Shown here piece after piece: positions 9,061 to 16,788 of a stretch of DNA of 64,000 bases. How positions within the stretch are numbered: position 1 is the stretch's first letter; every line of letters starts with the position of its first letter. The position numbers and the translations under genes are program-made. The notes below the pieces were generated by a model, which saw only the letters and a program-made list of their open reading frames with translations, had not been told where the DNA came from and searched no databases. The DNA comes from Caulobacteraceae bacterium (GTDB lineage: Bacteria > Pseudomonadota > Alphaproteobacteria > Caulobacterales > Caulobacteraceae), in assembly GCA_019247715.1 (NCBI GenBank), contig JAFBAO010000014.1, forward strand, positions 1-64,000. The letters run 5' to 3'.

Positions 9061-9545
9061 GCCTCGCGCACCTCGATCCTCACGACGGTGCGCACCGCGC
9101 GCCACGGCTTCAGGTCGTCGCCGATCACCAGCCGGTAGGGGCCCTGGCGGGCGTCCAGCGGCGCGCCGTCCGCCTTGTCCGCCAGCACCACCGGACCGGT
9201 GCGGAACTCGGGGTCGGTCTCGGCGAGCGAGAGCACCACCGCATAGCCGTCCGCGCCGGTCACCGTCACATAGGCGCGCATCGGCGCGCCGTGCGCCCGG
9301 GGGCCGGTCGGGGTTCGCGCTTCGCGCAGGATCGCGGTGAGCGTCGGCCCCTCATAGGAAGAGGTCTTGGCCCCTTCGTGCAGGGTCGCCTCGGCGCGCG
9401 GCAGATCGGCGAGCCTCGCCGGCGTCATCGTCGTGGTCTCGCCGCCGAGGCCGACGACCACGAGGTCGGCCGCCGGCGCGCTTGCGGCCGCCGAGGGCAC
9501 GATGAGAAGGACCAGCGCCGTCAGGGCCGCGGACGCGCGCCTCAC
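9003..9545 (-). CDS. Secreted molybdopterin-oxidoreductase-fold protein lacking the cofactor cysteine
   Basis: A 180-residue protein with a signal peptide (RRASAALTALVLLIVPSAAASA). The body resembles the sulfite-oxidase/YedY molybdopterin-binding fold: TLHEGAKTSSYEGPTLTAILREA, YVTVTGADGYAVVLSLAE, PVVLADKADGAPLD, GPYRLVIGDDLKPWRAVRTVVRIEV. No cysteine occurs anywhere, so the normal Mo-ligating Cys is missing and the protein is probably a binding or structural version of the fold. GTG start overlaps the GST stop (GTGA). The C-terminal tail, after RIEV, is Pro/Gly-rich and falls in a repeat. Confidence 0.7.
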   Translation of the reverse strand: MRRASAALTALVLLIVPSAAASAPAADLVVVGLGGETTTMTPARLADLPRAEATLHEGAKTSSYEGPTLTAILREARTPTGPRAHGAPMRAYVTVTGADGYAVVLSLAETDPEFRTGPVVLADKADGAPLDARQGPYRLVIGDDLKPWRAVRTVVRIEVREAPGGPPPDLQGATPSGRGD

Positions 9546-10159
9546 GTCCCGGCGCCCGCCGACGGGCGCTCGCGCATGGCGGCGAACCAGCGGGTGAGGT
9601 TCTGGTGCTGCTCGGGGATCTGGAACTTCAGCAGCCGGGCGAAGTCGATGCCGATGAAGAGCACCCCGTCGGCGAGGGTGACCCGATCGGCGCCCAGCCA
9701 CCGGCTCTCGCCGAGCCGCCTGTCGAAGAGGGCGAGCGAGCGTTCGGCCTGCTGGCGGTTGTTGGCCGAGACCTCGGCGACCTGGGTCTCGAGGGCCGCC
9801 AGCGCCGGGTGCCCGTGGCGCACCGCCTGCATCAGCGGATTGGCCGCGAGCATCTCGGCGCGGCGCAGCCACATCTCGATCACCGCGGCCTCCTTCGGAT
9901 CGCGCCCGAACATGTTCGGCTCGGGGTAGACCGCTTCCAGGTAGCGGCAGATGGCCACCGATTCGGTGATCGTGGTCCCGTCGTCGAGGGTGAGCGCCGG
10001 CACCTGCGGCACGCCCGTGCGGGCAAGGTATTCCTCGGTCTTGTGGGCGCCGCCAAAGAGATCCAGGTCGACGATCTCGATGTCGTCGGCGCCCTTCTCG
10101 GCCATGAACCAGCGGACCCGGCGGGGGTTCGGGGCGCGGCGACTTTCATAGAGTATCAT
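9542..10159 (-). CDS. Glutathione S-transferase family protein
   Basis: A 205-residue two-domain GST. The N-terminal thioredoxin-like part shows MILYESRRAPNPRRVRWFMAEKG, the cis-Pro segment TGVPQVPALTLDDGTTITES (with the ES pair that binds the glutathione gamma-glutamyl group), and an all-helical C-terminal domain. An AGGAGG precedes the ATG by 5 nt. Coupled by a GTGA overlap to the secreted molybdopterin-fold gene, an unusual partner. Substrate unknown. Confidence 0.85.
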   Translation of the reverse strand: MILYESRRAPNPRRVRWFMAEKGADDIEIVDLDLFGGAHKTEEYLARTGVPQVPALTLDDGTTITESVAICRYLEAVYPEPNMFGRDPKEAAVIEMWLRRAEMLAANPLMQAVRHGHPALAALETQVAEVSANNRQQAERSLALFDRRLGESRWLGADRVTLADGVLFIGIDFARLLKFQIPEQHQNLTRWFAAMRERPSAGAGT

Positions 10160-10193
10160 CGGGTCCTCCTTCGAAAAGGCGTGGCGGCGCCAG

Positions 10194-10271
10194 CTAGTGT
10201 GGTGGATCAGAAGTTCGCCCCATTGTCGCGGCGGGCGCTATGGCGAGCTTCTGATCCGTAAACCACACTAG
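10194..10271. repeat. CTAG-bounded palindromic element, copy 1
   Basis: A 78-bp imperfect palindrome between GST and SDR. The left arm starts CTAGTGTGGT then GGATCAGAAG and TTCGCC; the right arm is its reverse complement apart from a 4-nt bulge and one T/C difference. Both ends are CTAG, which could be a target-site duplication. A second, related element follows 14 bp later, and a half-copy lies at 22090-22115. Confidence 0.75.
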
Positions 10272-10285
10272 AAACATATACTTGG

Positions 10286-10360
10286 CTAGTGTCCTTATCG
10301 ATTCCGAAGTCCGACCGGAGGCGCCGCTCACGCTAGCGAACTTCGGAATCTGGACACTAG
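10286..10360. repeat. CTAG-bounded palindromic element, copy 2
   Basis: A 75-bp imperfect palindrome. Arms: CTAGTGTCC, a short bulge, then ATTCCGAAGT, mirrored by ACTTCGGAAT and GGACACTAG. It shares with copy 1 the CTAGTGT/ACACTAG ends and the inner GAAGT-CG core, so it looks like a diverged member of the same family. Its right CTAG contains the TAG stop of the SDR gene on the minus strand (10357-10359). Confidence 0.75.
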
Positions 10361-11214
10361 TCGTCGATCCACTCGCGCGGCGCCGGCATTTCGCCCTCGC
10401 CCATGATCGCCTGAAAGCGGCGCCGGATCGCAGGCAGCACGTTGGTCTCCGGGATCACCCAGAAGCGGCGCTGCTTGATCGCCTCGACGGTCTTGCGTGC
10501 GACGATGTCCGGATCCTGCCCCTTCGCCATCAGGGCGCGGTTGCGCTCGACCTGTTCGATACTGCGATTTTGGCGCGCGGCAGCCTCGATGGCCGCCACG
10601 TCGCGGCCGCCGCGCGTGCCCATCCGGGTGTTCGTCGCCGACGGACAAAGGCATGAGACGCCGATCTTCGTTCCCAGCAACTGGTAATAGGCGCATTCGG
10701 CGAGCCCCACCGTCGCGTATTTCGACACGATGTATTGGGGCGCGTTGAACGGAAACATCGGCTCCGAGGCGAGCAGGCCGCCGCTCGAAGCGGTGAAGAC
10801 GAAATGCGCCTCCTCGTCCATCGCCTTCATCGGCGGAATGAAGGCGCGCAGGCAATGGATGTTGCCGTAGATGTTCACGCCGAACACGCGCTCCCAGGTC
10901 TCGAGCGGCGCGGTCTCGACGGGTCCGCCGGCGCCGACGCCCGCATTGCTGCACACGACGTGGACGCGACCGAATCTGTCGAGAGCGGCCCTGGCGAGGG
11001 CCTCGACGCTTTCCTGACGCGAGGTGTCCGTCTGCACGGCGAGCACCTCGACGTTGGCGCCGCGCAACGCGGCGGCGGCGTCTTCGAGGGATTCCGGGTC
11101 GAGATCGGCGAGCACGACATGCATGCCCTCTCGGCCCAGATGGTGGGCGAGCCGGAAGCCTATGCCGTTGCCGCCGCCGGTGACGACCGCGGTCTTTCCG
11201 GAGAGCGATTGCAT
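10357..11214 (-). CDS. Short-chain dehydrogenase/reductase
   Basis: A 285-residue classical SDR using NAD(P)H. Cofactor motif TGGGNGIG near the N-terminus, LADLDPES (acidic residue after beta2 suggests NAD(H)), SNAGVGAGG, catalytic Ser in TASSGG and the Tyr-x3-Lys motif YIVSKYA. ATG 11214 is chosen because the glycine motif follows 12 residues later; the longer frame is a shadow of the next gene. Substrate unknown. The stop codon lies inside the CTAG end of the palindromic element. Confidence 0.87.
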   Translation of the reverse strand: MQSLSGKTAVVTGGGNGIGFRLAHHLGREGMHVVLADLDPESLEDAAAALRGANVEVLAVQTDTSRQESVEALARAALDRFGRVHVVCSNAGVGAGGPVETAPLETWERVFGVNIYGNIHCLRAFIPPMKAMDEEAHFVFTASSGGLLASEPMFPFNAPQYIVSKYATVGLAECAYYQLLGTKIGVSCLCPSATNTRMGTRGGRDVAAIEAAARQNRSIEQVERNRALMAKGQDPDIVARKTVEAIKQRRFWVIPETNVLPAIRRRFQAIMGEGEMPAPREWIDD

Positions 11215-11270
11215 TGGCCTCCCCCCAATCCTTGCGGGCGCCCGTCCCGATGGACGGCGATCTGCCCAGC

Positions 11271-13340
11271 CTATCCGCCGACCAGCTCCTTCACCAGTTC
11301 CGAGCGTCCGTAGACCTTGGCGAGCGCCTCGGTGATCGCGGCGGTGGAGACGGCGATGGTGCGGTTGAGGGCGCTGTCGTAGGTGAAGTCTCCGGCGATG
11401 GAATAGATGTTCCCGTCGAAGGCGGTCCCGACGATCCTTCCCTTCGCGTCCACGACCGGCGAGCCGGAGCTGCCGCCGACGATGTCGTTGGTGGTGACGA
11501 AGTCGAGCACCGCATCGGGGTCCAGCTTGCCCTTCGCCTGCAGCCAGCGCGGGGGCAGGTCGTAGGGCGGCGCGCCGGTGGCCCGCCCGTAAAGGCCGCC
11601 GAAGGTGGTGAAGGGCGAGGTCTTTCGCCCCGCCGCCTCCCACCCGGCCACCTTGCCGTAGCTCAGCCGCAGGGTGGAGGTTGCGTCCGGATAGACCTCG
11701 GGGCCCTCGAGGATGTAGCGCGCCCGCACGATCCGCTCGGCGGCGTCCTCGACCGGGCCGGTGACCTCGTCCTCCCAGACCTCGCGCGCGGCGCGCGCCA
11801 AGGGATCGGTGGCGAGCACGAACTTGATCATCGGATCGCCCGACGCCAGCACGGCCGCCGCCCCGCCGTTCCACAGGGCCCGCCGGACCGTCCGATCCCC
11901 GAGCCGGCTGCCCGCCACGAGACGGCGCGCCAGCGCGGCGGGCGCATCGCCGCCGAGCAGCATGGCGGTGGCGGCCGCCTCGGGCCCCAGCAGCCTTTGG
12001 GTGTCGGCCAGCCAGACCTCCAGGTAGAGCTGCTCCAAGGCCGGGTAGGTCGGCCGATCGGCGAGGATCAGCTTTTCCATGAGCGGCAGGCGGGAATCCG
12101 AGAACTCGGGCAGCCGCTGACCGGTCGGCTTCCCCCGCTCGGCCGCCGCCCGGACCAGGTCGCGCGCATAGAGGAAGAGCTGCGAGCCTTCGCCAGCCGC
12201 CGATTCCAGCTGCCGCCAGACGACGAACTGCCGTGCGTAGGCCGCCTGGCGCGCCTCGATCTCGGTCCATGGGTCGCGGACCTGCGCGGCCAGCTGCGGA
12301 TCGGCCGCGAGCCGCGCCTTGGTCTCCGCTTCCTCGCGCTGGCGCGCGGCCATGAAGGCCGCATCGCCCAGGGCCGCTTGCCGCCCCTCGAGGATCTTGC
12401 GGGTGTTCTCTATCGCAAACAGCGGGCCGGCGGTGATCCGGCGCATTTCCGGCCCCTGGCTGGCCAGCGCCGTCAGCCTCTCATGCAGCTCGGCGTTCTG
12501 GGCCTGGAGCAGCGGCACGGCCACGTCCCGAAGCGTCTGGAACTGGGCGACCGTGAGGCGCCGTTCCGTGACCCCCGGGCTTCCCGCCACGAACACCGGC
12601 TCGCCGGCGCCGGGAGGGCTGGTGGACCAGTCGAGGTGGTCGGGCGTCGCCGCGGGGCGGCCGCGGTCGTAGAGCCGCAGGAAGGCGCAGTCGAGATCGT
12701 AGCGGGGGAAATTGAAGTTGTCGGGATCGCCGCCGAAGAAGCCGGTCTGGAACTCCGGGGTGAAGACCAGCCGCACGTCGTCGTAACGCCGGTACTTGTA
12801 CATCTTGAAGAGGCCGCCGTCGTAGAAGCTCACCACCTGGCAGCGATAGCGCCGGTCGGCCCCGCAGGCCGCCCGCTCGGCGTCGGCGATCGCCGTCTGG
12901 CGGGCGTCGGCGTAGGCCCCGCCCGTCTTGCCGCGGCCGGCCTCGAAGACCGCCCTGGTGACGTCCTTGATCGACACCAGGATCTCGGCGCCCAGCCCTG
13001 GACAGGGCGCCTCCTCACCGCGCCGGTCGGCCTGGAATCCGTCGCGGACCAGGTCGCGGCCCGGCCCCGAAAGGTGCTCCAGACAGGCGAAGGTGCAGTG
13101 ATGGTTGGTGAGCGCCAGCCCTTCGGGTGAGACGATCGAGCCGGAGCAGCCGCTGGTCAGGCGCACCGAGGCGGCCCGCAAGTGGTCGAGCCAGCGCGAG
13201 TCGAGCGTCACCCCCAGGGTCCGGCGCACCTGGACGACCGGCGCCTGGTCGAAGGGCCACATCCCCTCGTCCGCCGCGGCCGGCCCGGCAAGCGCGAGGA
13301 TCCATGCCGCCAGGGCCGCGCCGAAGCAATTGCGGATCAT
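11271..13340 (-). CDS. S46-family dipeptidyl-peptidase, secreted
   Basis: A 689-residue protein with a signal peptide (cleavage near AAADEG). It matches peptidase family S46 (DPP7/DPP11): chymotrypsin-like halves with the His region ALTNHHCTFACLEHLSG (His80/81), the acidic segment GGDPDNFNFPRYDLDCAFLRLYD, and the nucleophile in GGSSGSPVVDAKG near residue 620. Such enzymes cleave dipeptides from oligopeptide N-termini in the periplasm or at the outer membrane. Length fits the family. The S1 residue separating DPP7 from DPP11 was not assigned. Confidence 0.9.
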   Translation of the reverse strand: MIRNCFGAALAAWILALAGPAAADEGMWPFDQAPVVQVRRTLGVTLDSRWLDHLRAASVRLTSGCSGSIVSPEGLALTNHHCTFACLEHLSGPGRDLVRDGFQADRRGEEAPCPGLGAEILVSIKDVTRAVFEAGRGKTGGAYADARQTAIADAERAACGADRRYRCQVVSFYDGGLFKMYKYRRYDDVRLVFTPEFQTGFFGGDPDNFNFPRYDLDCAFLRLYDRGRPAATPDHLDWSTSPPGAGEPVFVAGSPGVTERRLTVAQFQTLRDVAVPLLQAQNAELHERLTALASQGPEMRRITAGPLFAIENTRKILEGRQAALGDAAFMAARQREEAETKARLAADPQLAAQVRDPWTEIEARQAAYARQFVVWRQLESAAGEGSQLFLYARDLVRAAAERGKPTGQRLPEFSDSRLPLMEKLILADRPTYPALEQLYLEVWLADTQRLLGPEAAATAMLLGGDAPAALARRLVAGSRLGDRTVRRALWNGGAAAVLASGDPMIKFVLATDPLARAAREVWEDEVTGPVEDAAERIVRARYILEGPEVYPDATSTLRLSYGKVAGWEAAGRKTSPFTTFGGLYGRATGAPPYDLPPRWLQAKGKLDPDAVLDFVTTNDIVGGSSGSPVVDAKGRIVGTAFDGNIYSIAGDFTYDSALNRTIAVSTAAITEALAKVYGRSELVKELVGG

Positions 13341-13456
13341 CTTCCGCCATGTCTTGGCGCCGTTCGCCCCGCCCGTCCATCGGCCTGCAGGCGCGAAGCC
13401 CGTCAGTCGTGGGCGGCCTTCCAGCCCCTGCCGCCACCTACGGCGCGGGCCTCCCG

Positions 13457-13894
13457 TCAGCGATCGTCGTCGTCGTAGTCGCCGCCGTACGGACGCCCGT
13501 GGTAGCCGGGCTCGCGGTCGTAGTAGCCGTTCCGGTCGTAGTAGCCGCGGTCGTCATAGGGATAGCCGCGGTCGTAGTAGGTGTCGTGGTTGTAGCAGTG
13601 GGTGGAACCGGCCCCGATGCCGGCCCCGACCGAACCGCCGGCCAGGGCTCCGACCGCCGTGCCGGCGCCGTTGTTGTGGTGACCGCTGGCCGCGCTGCCG
13701 ATCGCCGCGCCGGCCACGCCGCCGATGATCGCTCCCGCCACGGCGTTGCCGGCCCGCCTGTGCTGGCAATAGTCGTTGTAATCGCGCCCGTTGTAATAGG
13801 GTTGAGCGGACGCGAGGGTCGGGGCGACCACTCCCGCCAAGCCGATCGACGCCGTCAACGCGATAATCGCCGTCCCCGCAAAAGCTTTTTTCAT
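13457..13894 (-). CDS. Glycine-zipper surface protein with Tyr/Asp-rich tail
   Basis: A 145-residue secreted protein. The signal peptide (MKKAFAGTAIIALTASIGLA...LASA) is followed by a glycine-zipper stretch, GNAVAGAIIGGVAGAAIGSA and GTAVGALAGGSVGAGIGAG, as in 17-kDa-antigen/YMGG-like proteins of the outer membrane. The last 50 residues are rich in Tyr, Asp, Arg and Gly. ATG 13894 is preceded by AAGGAAGAG. No lipobox cysteine is seen. Function unknown. Confidence 0.72.
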   Translation of the reverse strand: MKKAFAGTAIIALTASIGLAGVVAPTLASAQPYYNGRDYNDYCQHRRAGNAVAGAIIGGVAGAAIGSAASGHHNNGAGTAVGALAGGSVGAGIGAGSTHCYNHDTYYDRGYPYDDRGYYDRNGYYDREPGYHGRPYGGDYDDDDR

Positions 13895-14121
13895 CGTCTC
13901 TTCCTTATCTAGGGGCGGCGCGGGACTTAGCCTCGCGCCGCCGTACAAGGGAACTGACCTTATAAACCGCCAAGCCCCCACTTGAGTTGCAGGCGGGCCG
14001 CATCCACCGCCGGATCGGCGGCGACCGGCCTCGGCCCGCTCACGAACGGAGGCGGGGCGCCACATTGATCGGGGCCGCGCAGCGGCCCACTTTTCCGAAC
14101 ACCAACTCGGGGGAGGGGGTG

Positions 14122-15735
14122 ATGCTGGAGTACCTTTCGCGTCTGCTGGATACGCACACGCTTTCGCCGCACGGATTTTGCCTGCTGTGGCGGCCGGAGC
14201 TCCTGTGGACGCACGTGGTTTCCGACGCCTTGATCTTCGCGGCCTACATGACGATCCCGGCCGCGCTCGGGGTGATCATCCACAAGCGGCGCGATGTTCC
14301 GTTCGGCTGGATGGTGATGTGTTTCGCGCTCTTCATCACCGCCTGCGGCTTCACCCACCTGATGGGGATCTGGACCCTCTGGCGGCCCGACTACGGCCTG
14401 GAAGCCCTGGTGAAGGCGGTGACCGCGGTGGCCTCGATTGGCACGGCGATCGCCCTTTGGACGCTGATCCCCTTGGCCGTCAGCCTCCCCTCCCCGGCCG
14501 CCCTGCGGGCGGTGAACGAGGAGCTTCGCCGGAGCATCGCCGAGCGCGACCTGGCCATCGCCGAGCTGCAGAACGAGAAGGCGCAGCGCCAGCGCTCCGA
14601 GCAGGCCCTGCTGCAATCCCAGAAGATGGACGCTCTTGGCCAGTTGTCCGGGGGGATGGCCCACGACTTCAACAACCTGCTGCAGGCGGTGCAGGGCTCC
14701 CTGGAGCTGATCAAGCGGCGGGCGGCGGACGTGGTGAAGGTCCAGCAACTGGCCGAGAACGCCATCGAGGCGACCGAGCGGGGCTCGCGCCTCACCGCCC
14801 AGCTTCTGGCCTTCGCCCGCTCCAAGCAGCTCAAGGTCGAGCCCTTTATCCTCTCGGACTTCATCGTGGGGACGCGCGACCTCGTCGCCCGGGCGGCCGG
14901 AAGCCTCATCGACCTGCGCTTCGACCTCGGAAGCGAGGACCTCTGCGTGCAGGCCGACCGCACCCAGCTGGAGCTCGCCCTGCTGAACCTGGTGATCAAC
15001 GCGCGCGACGCCATGCCCGGCGGCGGCTGGATCGTGGTGAGGACCCGCAAGCTGGAGGTGGTGATGCCGGATCCCGACCTGGCGCCGGGGCTCTATGTCG
15101 AGCTCAGCGTGGTCGACACCGGCCCCGGCATGACCCCTGAGGTGCGCACCCACGCCTTCGATCCGTTCTTCACCACCAAGCCGGTGGGCCAGGGGACAGG
15201 GCTCGGCCTCGCCCAGGCGTACGGCGTGGTGAAGCAGGCCGGCGGCGTGGCCCGTATCGAGAGCCTGCCGGGAGAGGGCGCGTGCGTCTCGCTGTTCCTG
15301 CCGGCCACCCTCGATTCCCAGCCGCCTGTGGTCCGGCCGGCCAAGCCGTTCCGGCGCCGACGGATGAGCGGCCTCGTGCTGGTGGTCGACGACGACAACC
15401 ACGTGCGAGAGTTCGTGGCCGGCGCCCTGGACTCCTTCGGGCTCGCCGTCATCGGCGCCACGGACGGCCAGCAGGGCGTCGATGCGGTGCGCAGCGCCAA
15501 ACCGGACCTGGTGCTGATGGACTACGCCATGCCCGGCATGACGGGCGCCGAGGCCGCCAGGCTGGTGGCGGAGGAACGTCCCGACCTTCGGGTGGTGTTC
15601 ATGACCGGCTACGCCGACTCCGAGGCCCTGGCCGCCGTCCTCGGACACGACGCCGAGGTGCTCAGAAAGCCGTTCCGGATGGAGGACCTCGCCGAGGCGG
15701 TGGAGAAGGCGCTGCGGGCGCCGAGCGGCGCGTAA
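14122..15735 (+). CDS. Hybrid histidine kinase with ethylene-receptor-type sensor domain
   Basis: A 537-residue membrane hybrid kinase. Residues ~28-120 form three membrane helices that align without a gap with the plant ETR1 ethylene-binding domain: SDALIFAAYMTIP (Asp35, Tyr42) and FALFITACGFTHL (Phe68, Phe71, Ile72, Cys75, His79), each exactly ETR1 numbering plus 10; Lys98 matches ETR1 Lys91. Then a coiled linker, HisKA with His181 (GGMAHDFNNLL), HATPase with NLVINARDAM, DTGPGM and GQGTGLGLA, and a receiver with Asp467 (LVLMDYAMPG). ATG 14122 or GTG 14119 could start it. Whether it binds Cu(I) and ethylene is inferred from residue conservation. Confidence 0.85.
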   Translation: MLEYLSRLLDTHTLSPHGFCLLWRPELLWTHVVSDALIFAAYMTIPAALGVIIHKRRDVPFGWMVMCFALFITACGFTHLMGIWTLWRPDYGLEALVKAVTAVASIGTAIALWTLIPLAVSLPSPAALRAVNEELRRSIAERDLAIAELQNEKAQRQRSEQALLQSQKMDALGQLSGGMAHDFNNLLQAVQGSLELIKRRAADVVKVQQLAENAIEATERGSRLTAQLLAFARSKQLKVEPFILSDFIVGTRDLVARAAGSLIDLRFDLGSEDLCVQADRTQLELALLNLVINARDAMPGGGWIVVRTRKLEVVMPDPDLAPGLYVELSVVDTGPGMTPEVRTHAFDPFFTTKPVGQGTGLGLAQAYGVVKQAGGVARIESLPGEGACVSLFLPATLDSQPPVVRPAKPFRRRRMSGLVLVVDDDNHVREFVAGALDSFGLAVIGATDGQQGVDAVRSAKPDLVLMDYAMPGMTGAEAARLVAEERPDLRVVFMTGYADSEALAAVLGHDAEVLRKPFRMEDLAEAVEKALRAPSGA

Positions 15736-15836
15736 GGCTTTCGCCGCGGCGCGCCTTTGCAGCCCAAGCCCGGCCGCTTGACGCTCGTTGCGCCCCCGCG
15801 CAAAAGGCGCCGACCTTGAAGGAGGAGCAGCAGCCC

Positions 15837-16739
15837 ATGGCGGACATCCGCTTCGACGAGAGAGTGGCGATCGTGACCGGCGCCGGCGGCGGCCTCGGCC
15901 GCCAGCACGCCCTGGAGTTCGCCCGCCGGGGCGCGAAGGTGGTCGTGAACGACCTCGGCGGCGCCATGGACGGCACGGGGGGCTCGTCGGAGGCCGCGGG
16001 GAAGGTGGTCGAGGAGATCAAGGCCGCCGGCGGAGAAGCGATCGCCAATGGCTCGTCGGTCACCGACGACGCCGGCGTGGCCCTGATGGTCAAGCAGGCC
16101 ATGGACGCCTGGGGCCGGGTGGACATCCTGATCGCCAACGCCGGCGTGCTGCGCGACCGCTCGTTCTCCAAGATGGAGATGAGCGATTTCGAGTTCGTCC
16201 TGAACGTCCACCTGATGGGCTCGGTGAAGTGCGCCAAGGCCGTCTGGGAGATCATGCGCGAGCAGAACTACGGGCGGATCGTGGTCACCACCTCACCCAC
16301 CGGCCTCTACGGCAACTTCGGCCAGACCAACTACGGGGCCGCCAAGGCCGGCCTGGTCGGTTTCATGCACAGCCTGAAGATCGAGGGCGAGCGCAACAAC
16401 ATCCGCGTCAACACCATCTGTCCGATCGCCGCCACCCGGATGACCGAGACCATCATGCCGCCGGAGATCCTGAAGCGGCTGAGCCCGGAGTTCATCTCGC
16501 CCGGGGTTCTCTACCTCTGCTCCGAGGACGCCCCCTCGGGCGTCGTCCTCACCACCGCCGCCGGGGTCTTTTCCGTCGCCCGCCTCTACGAGACCGAGGG
16601 GGCCCTGCTGGGCGATCACCCCACGCCCGAGGCGGTCCGCGACAACTGGGCCAGGATCGTCGACGAGACCGGCCAGAAGCATTTCGCCAACGGCGGCGAA
16701 ATGGTCCAGAAGTACTTCCGCCACATCGCCGGGGCATGA
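15837..16739 (+). CDS. SDR of the 3-hydroxyacyl-CoA dehydrogenase (MFE-2) type
   Basis: A 300-residue SDR. Cofactor motif TGAGGGLGRQHALEFARRGA and the long NDLGGAMDGTGGSSEAA insertion resemble the hydroxyacyl-CoA dehydrogenase domain of peroxisomal multifunctional enzyme 2; active-site Ser in TSPTGLYGNFGQTNYGAAKAG and Tyr-x3-Lys in YGAAK. It probably oxidises a beta-hydroxyacyl-CoA, perhaps in sterol or fatty-acid breakdown. AAGGAGGAG lies about 10 nt before the ATG. The following gene is an MFS transporter on the same strand, so a catabolic pair is plausible. Confidence 0.85.
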   Translation: MADIRFDERVAIVTGAGGGLGRQHALEFARRGAKVVVNDLGGAMDGTGGSSEAAGKVVEEIKAAGGEAIANGSSVTDDAGVALMVKQAMDAWGRVDILIANAGVLRDRSFSKMEMSDFEFVLNVHLMGSVKCAKAVWEIMREQNYGRIVVTTSPTGLYGNFGQTNYGAAKAGLVGFMHSLKIEGERNNIRVNTICPIAATRMTETIMPPEILKRLSPEFISPGVLYLCSEDAPSGVVLTTAAGVFSVARLYETEGALLGDHPTPEAVRDNWARIVDETGQKHFANGGEMVQKYFRHIAGA

Positions 16740-16788
16740 ACCAGGGACCTCGCCGGGCGACGGTCTGAAACGGCCGCGGGCCTGCACG

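Noticed and set aside
10194..10360. CRISPR-like or integron-like repeat pair
   Set aside because: Only two units, each itself palindromic, with unequal cores and no constant spacer, no cas or integrase genes nearby.
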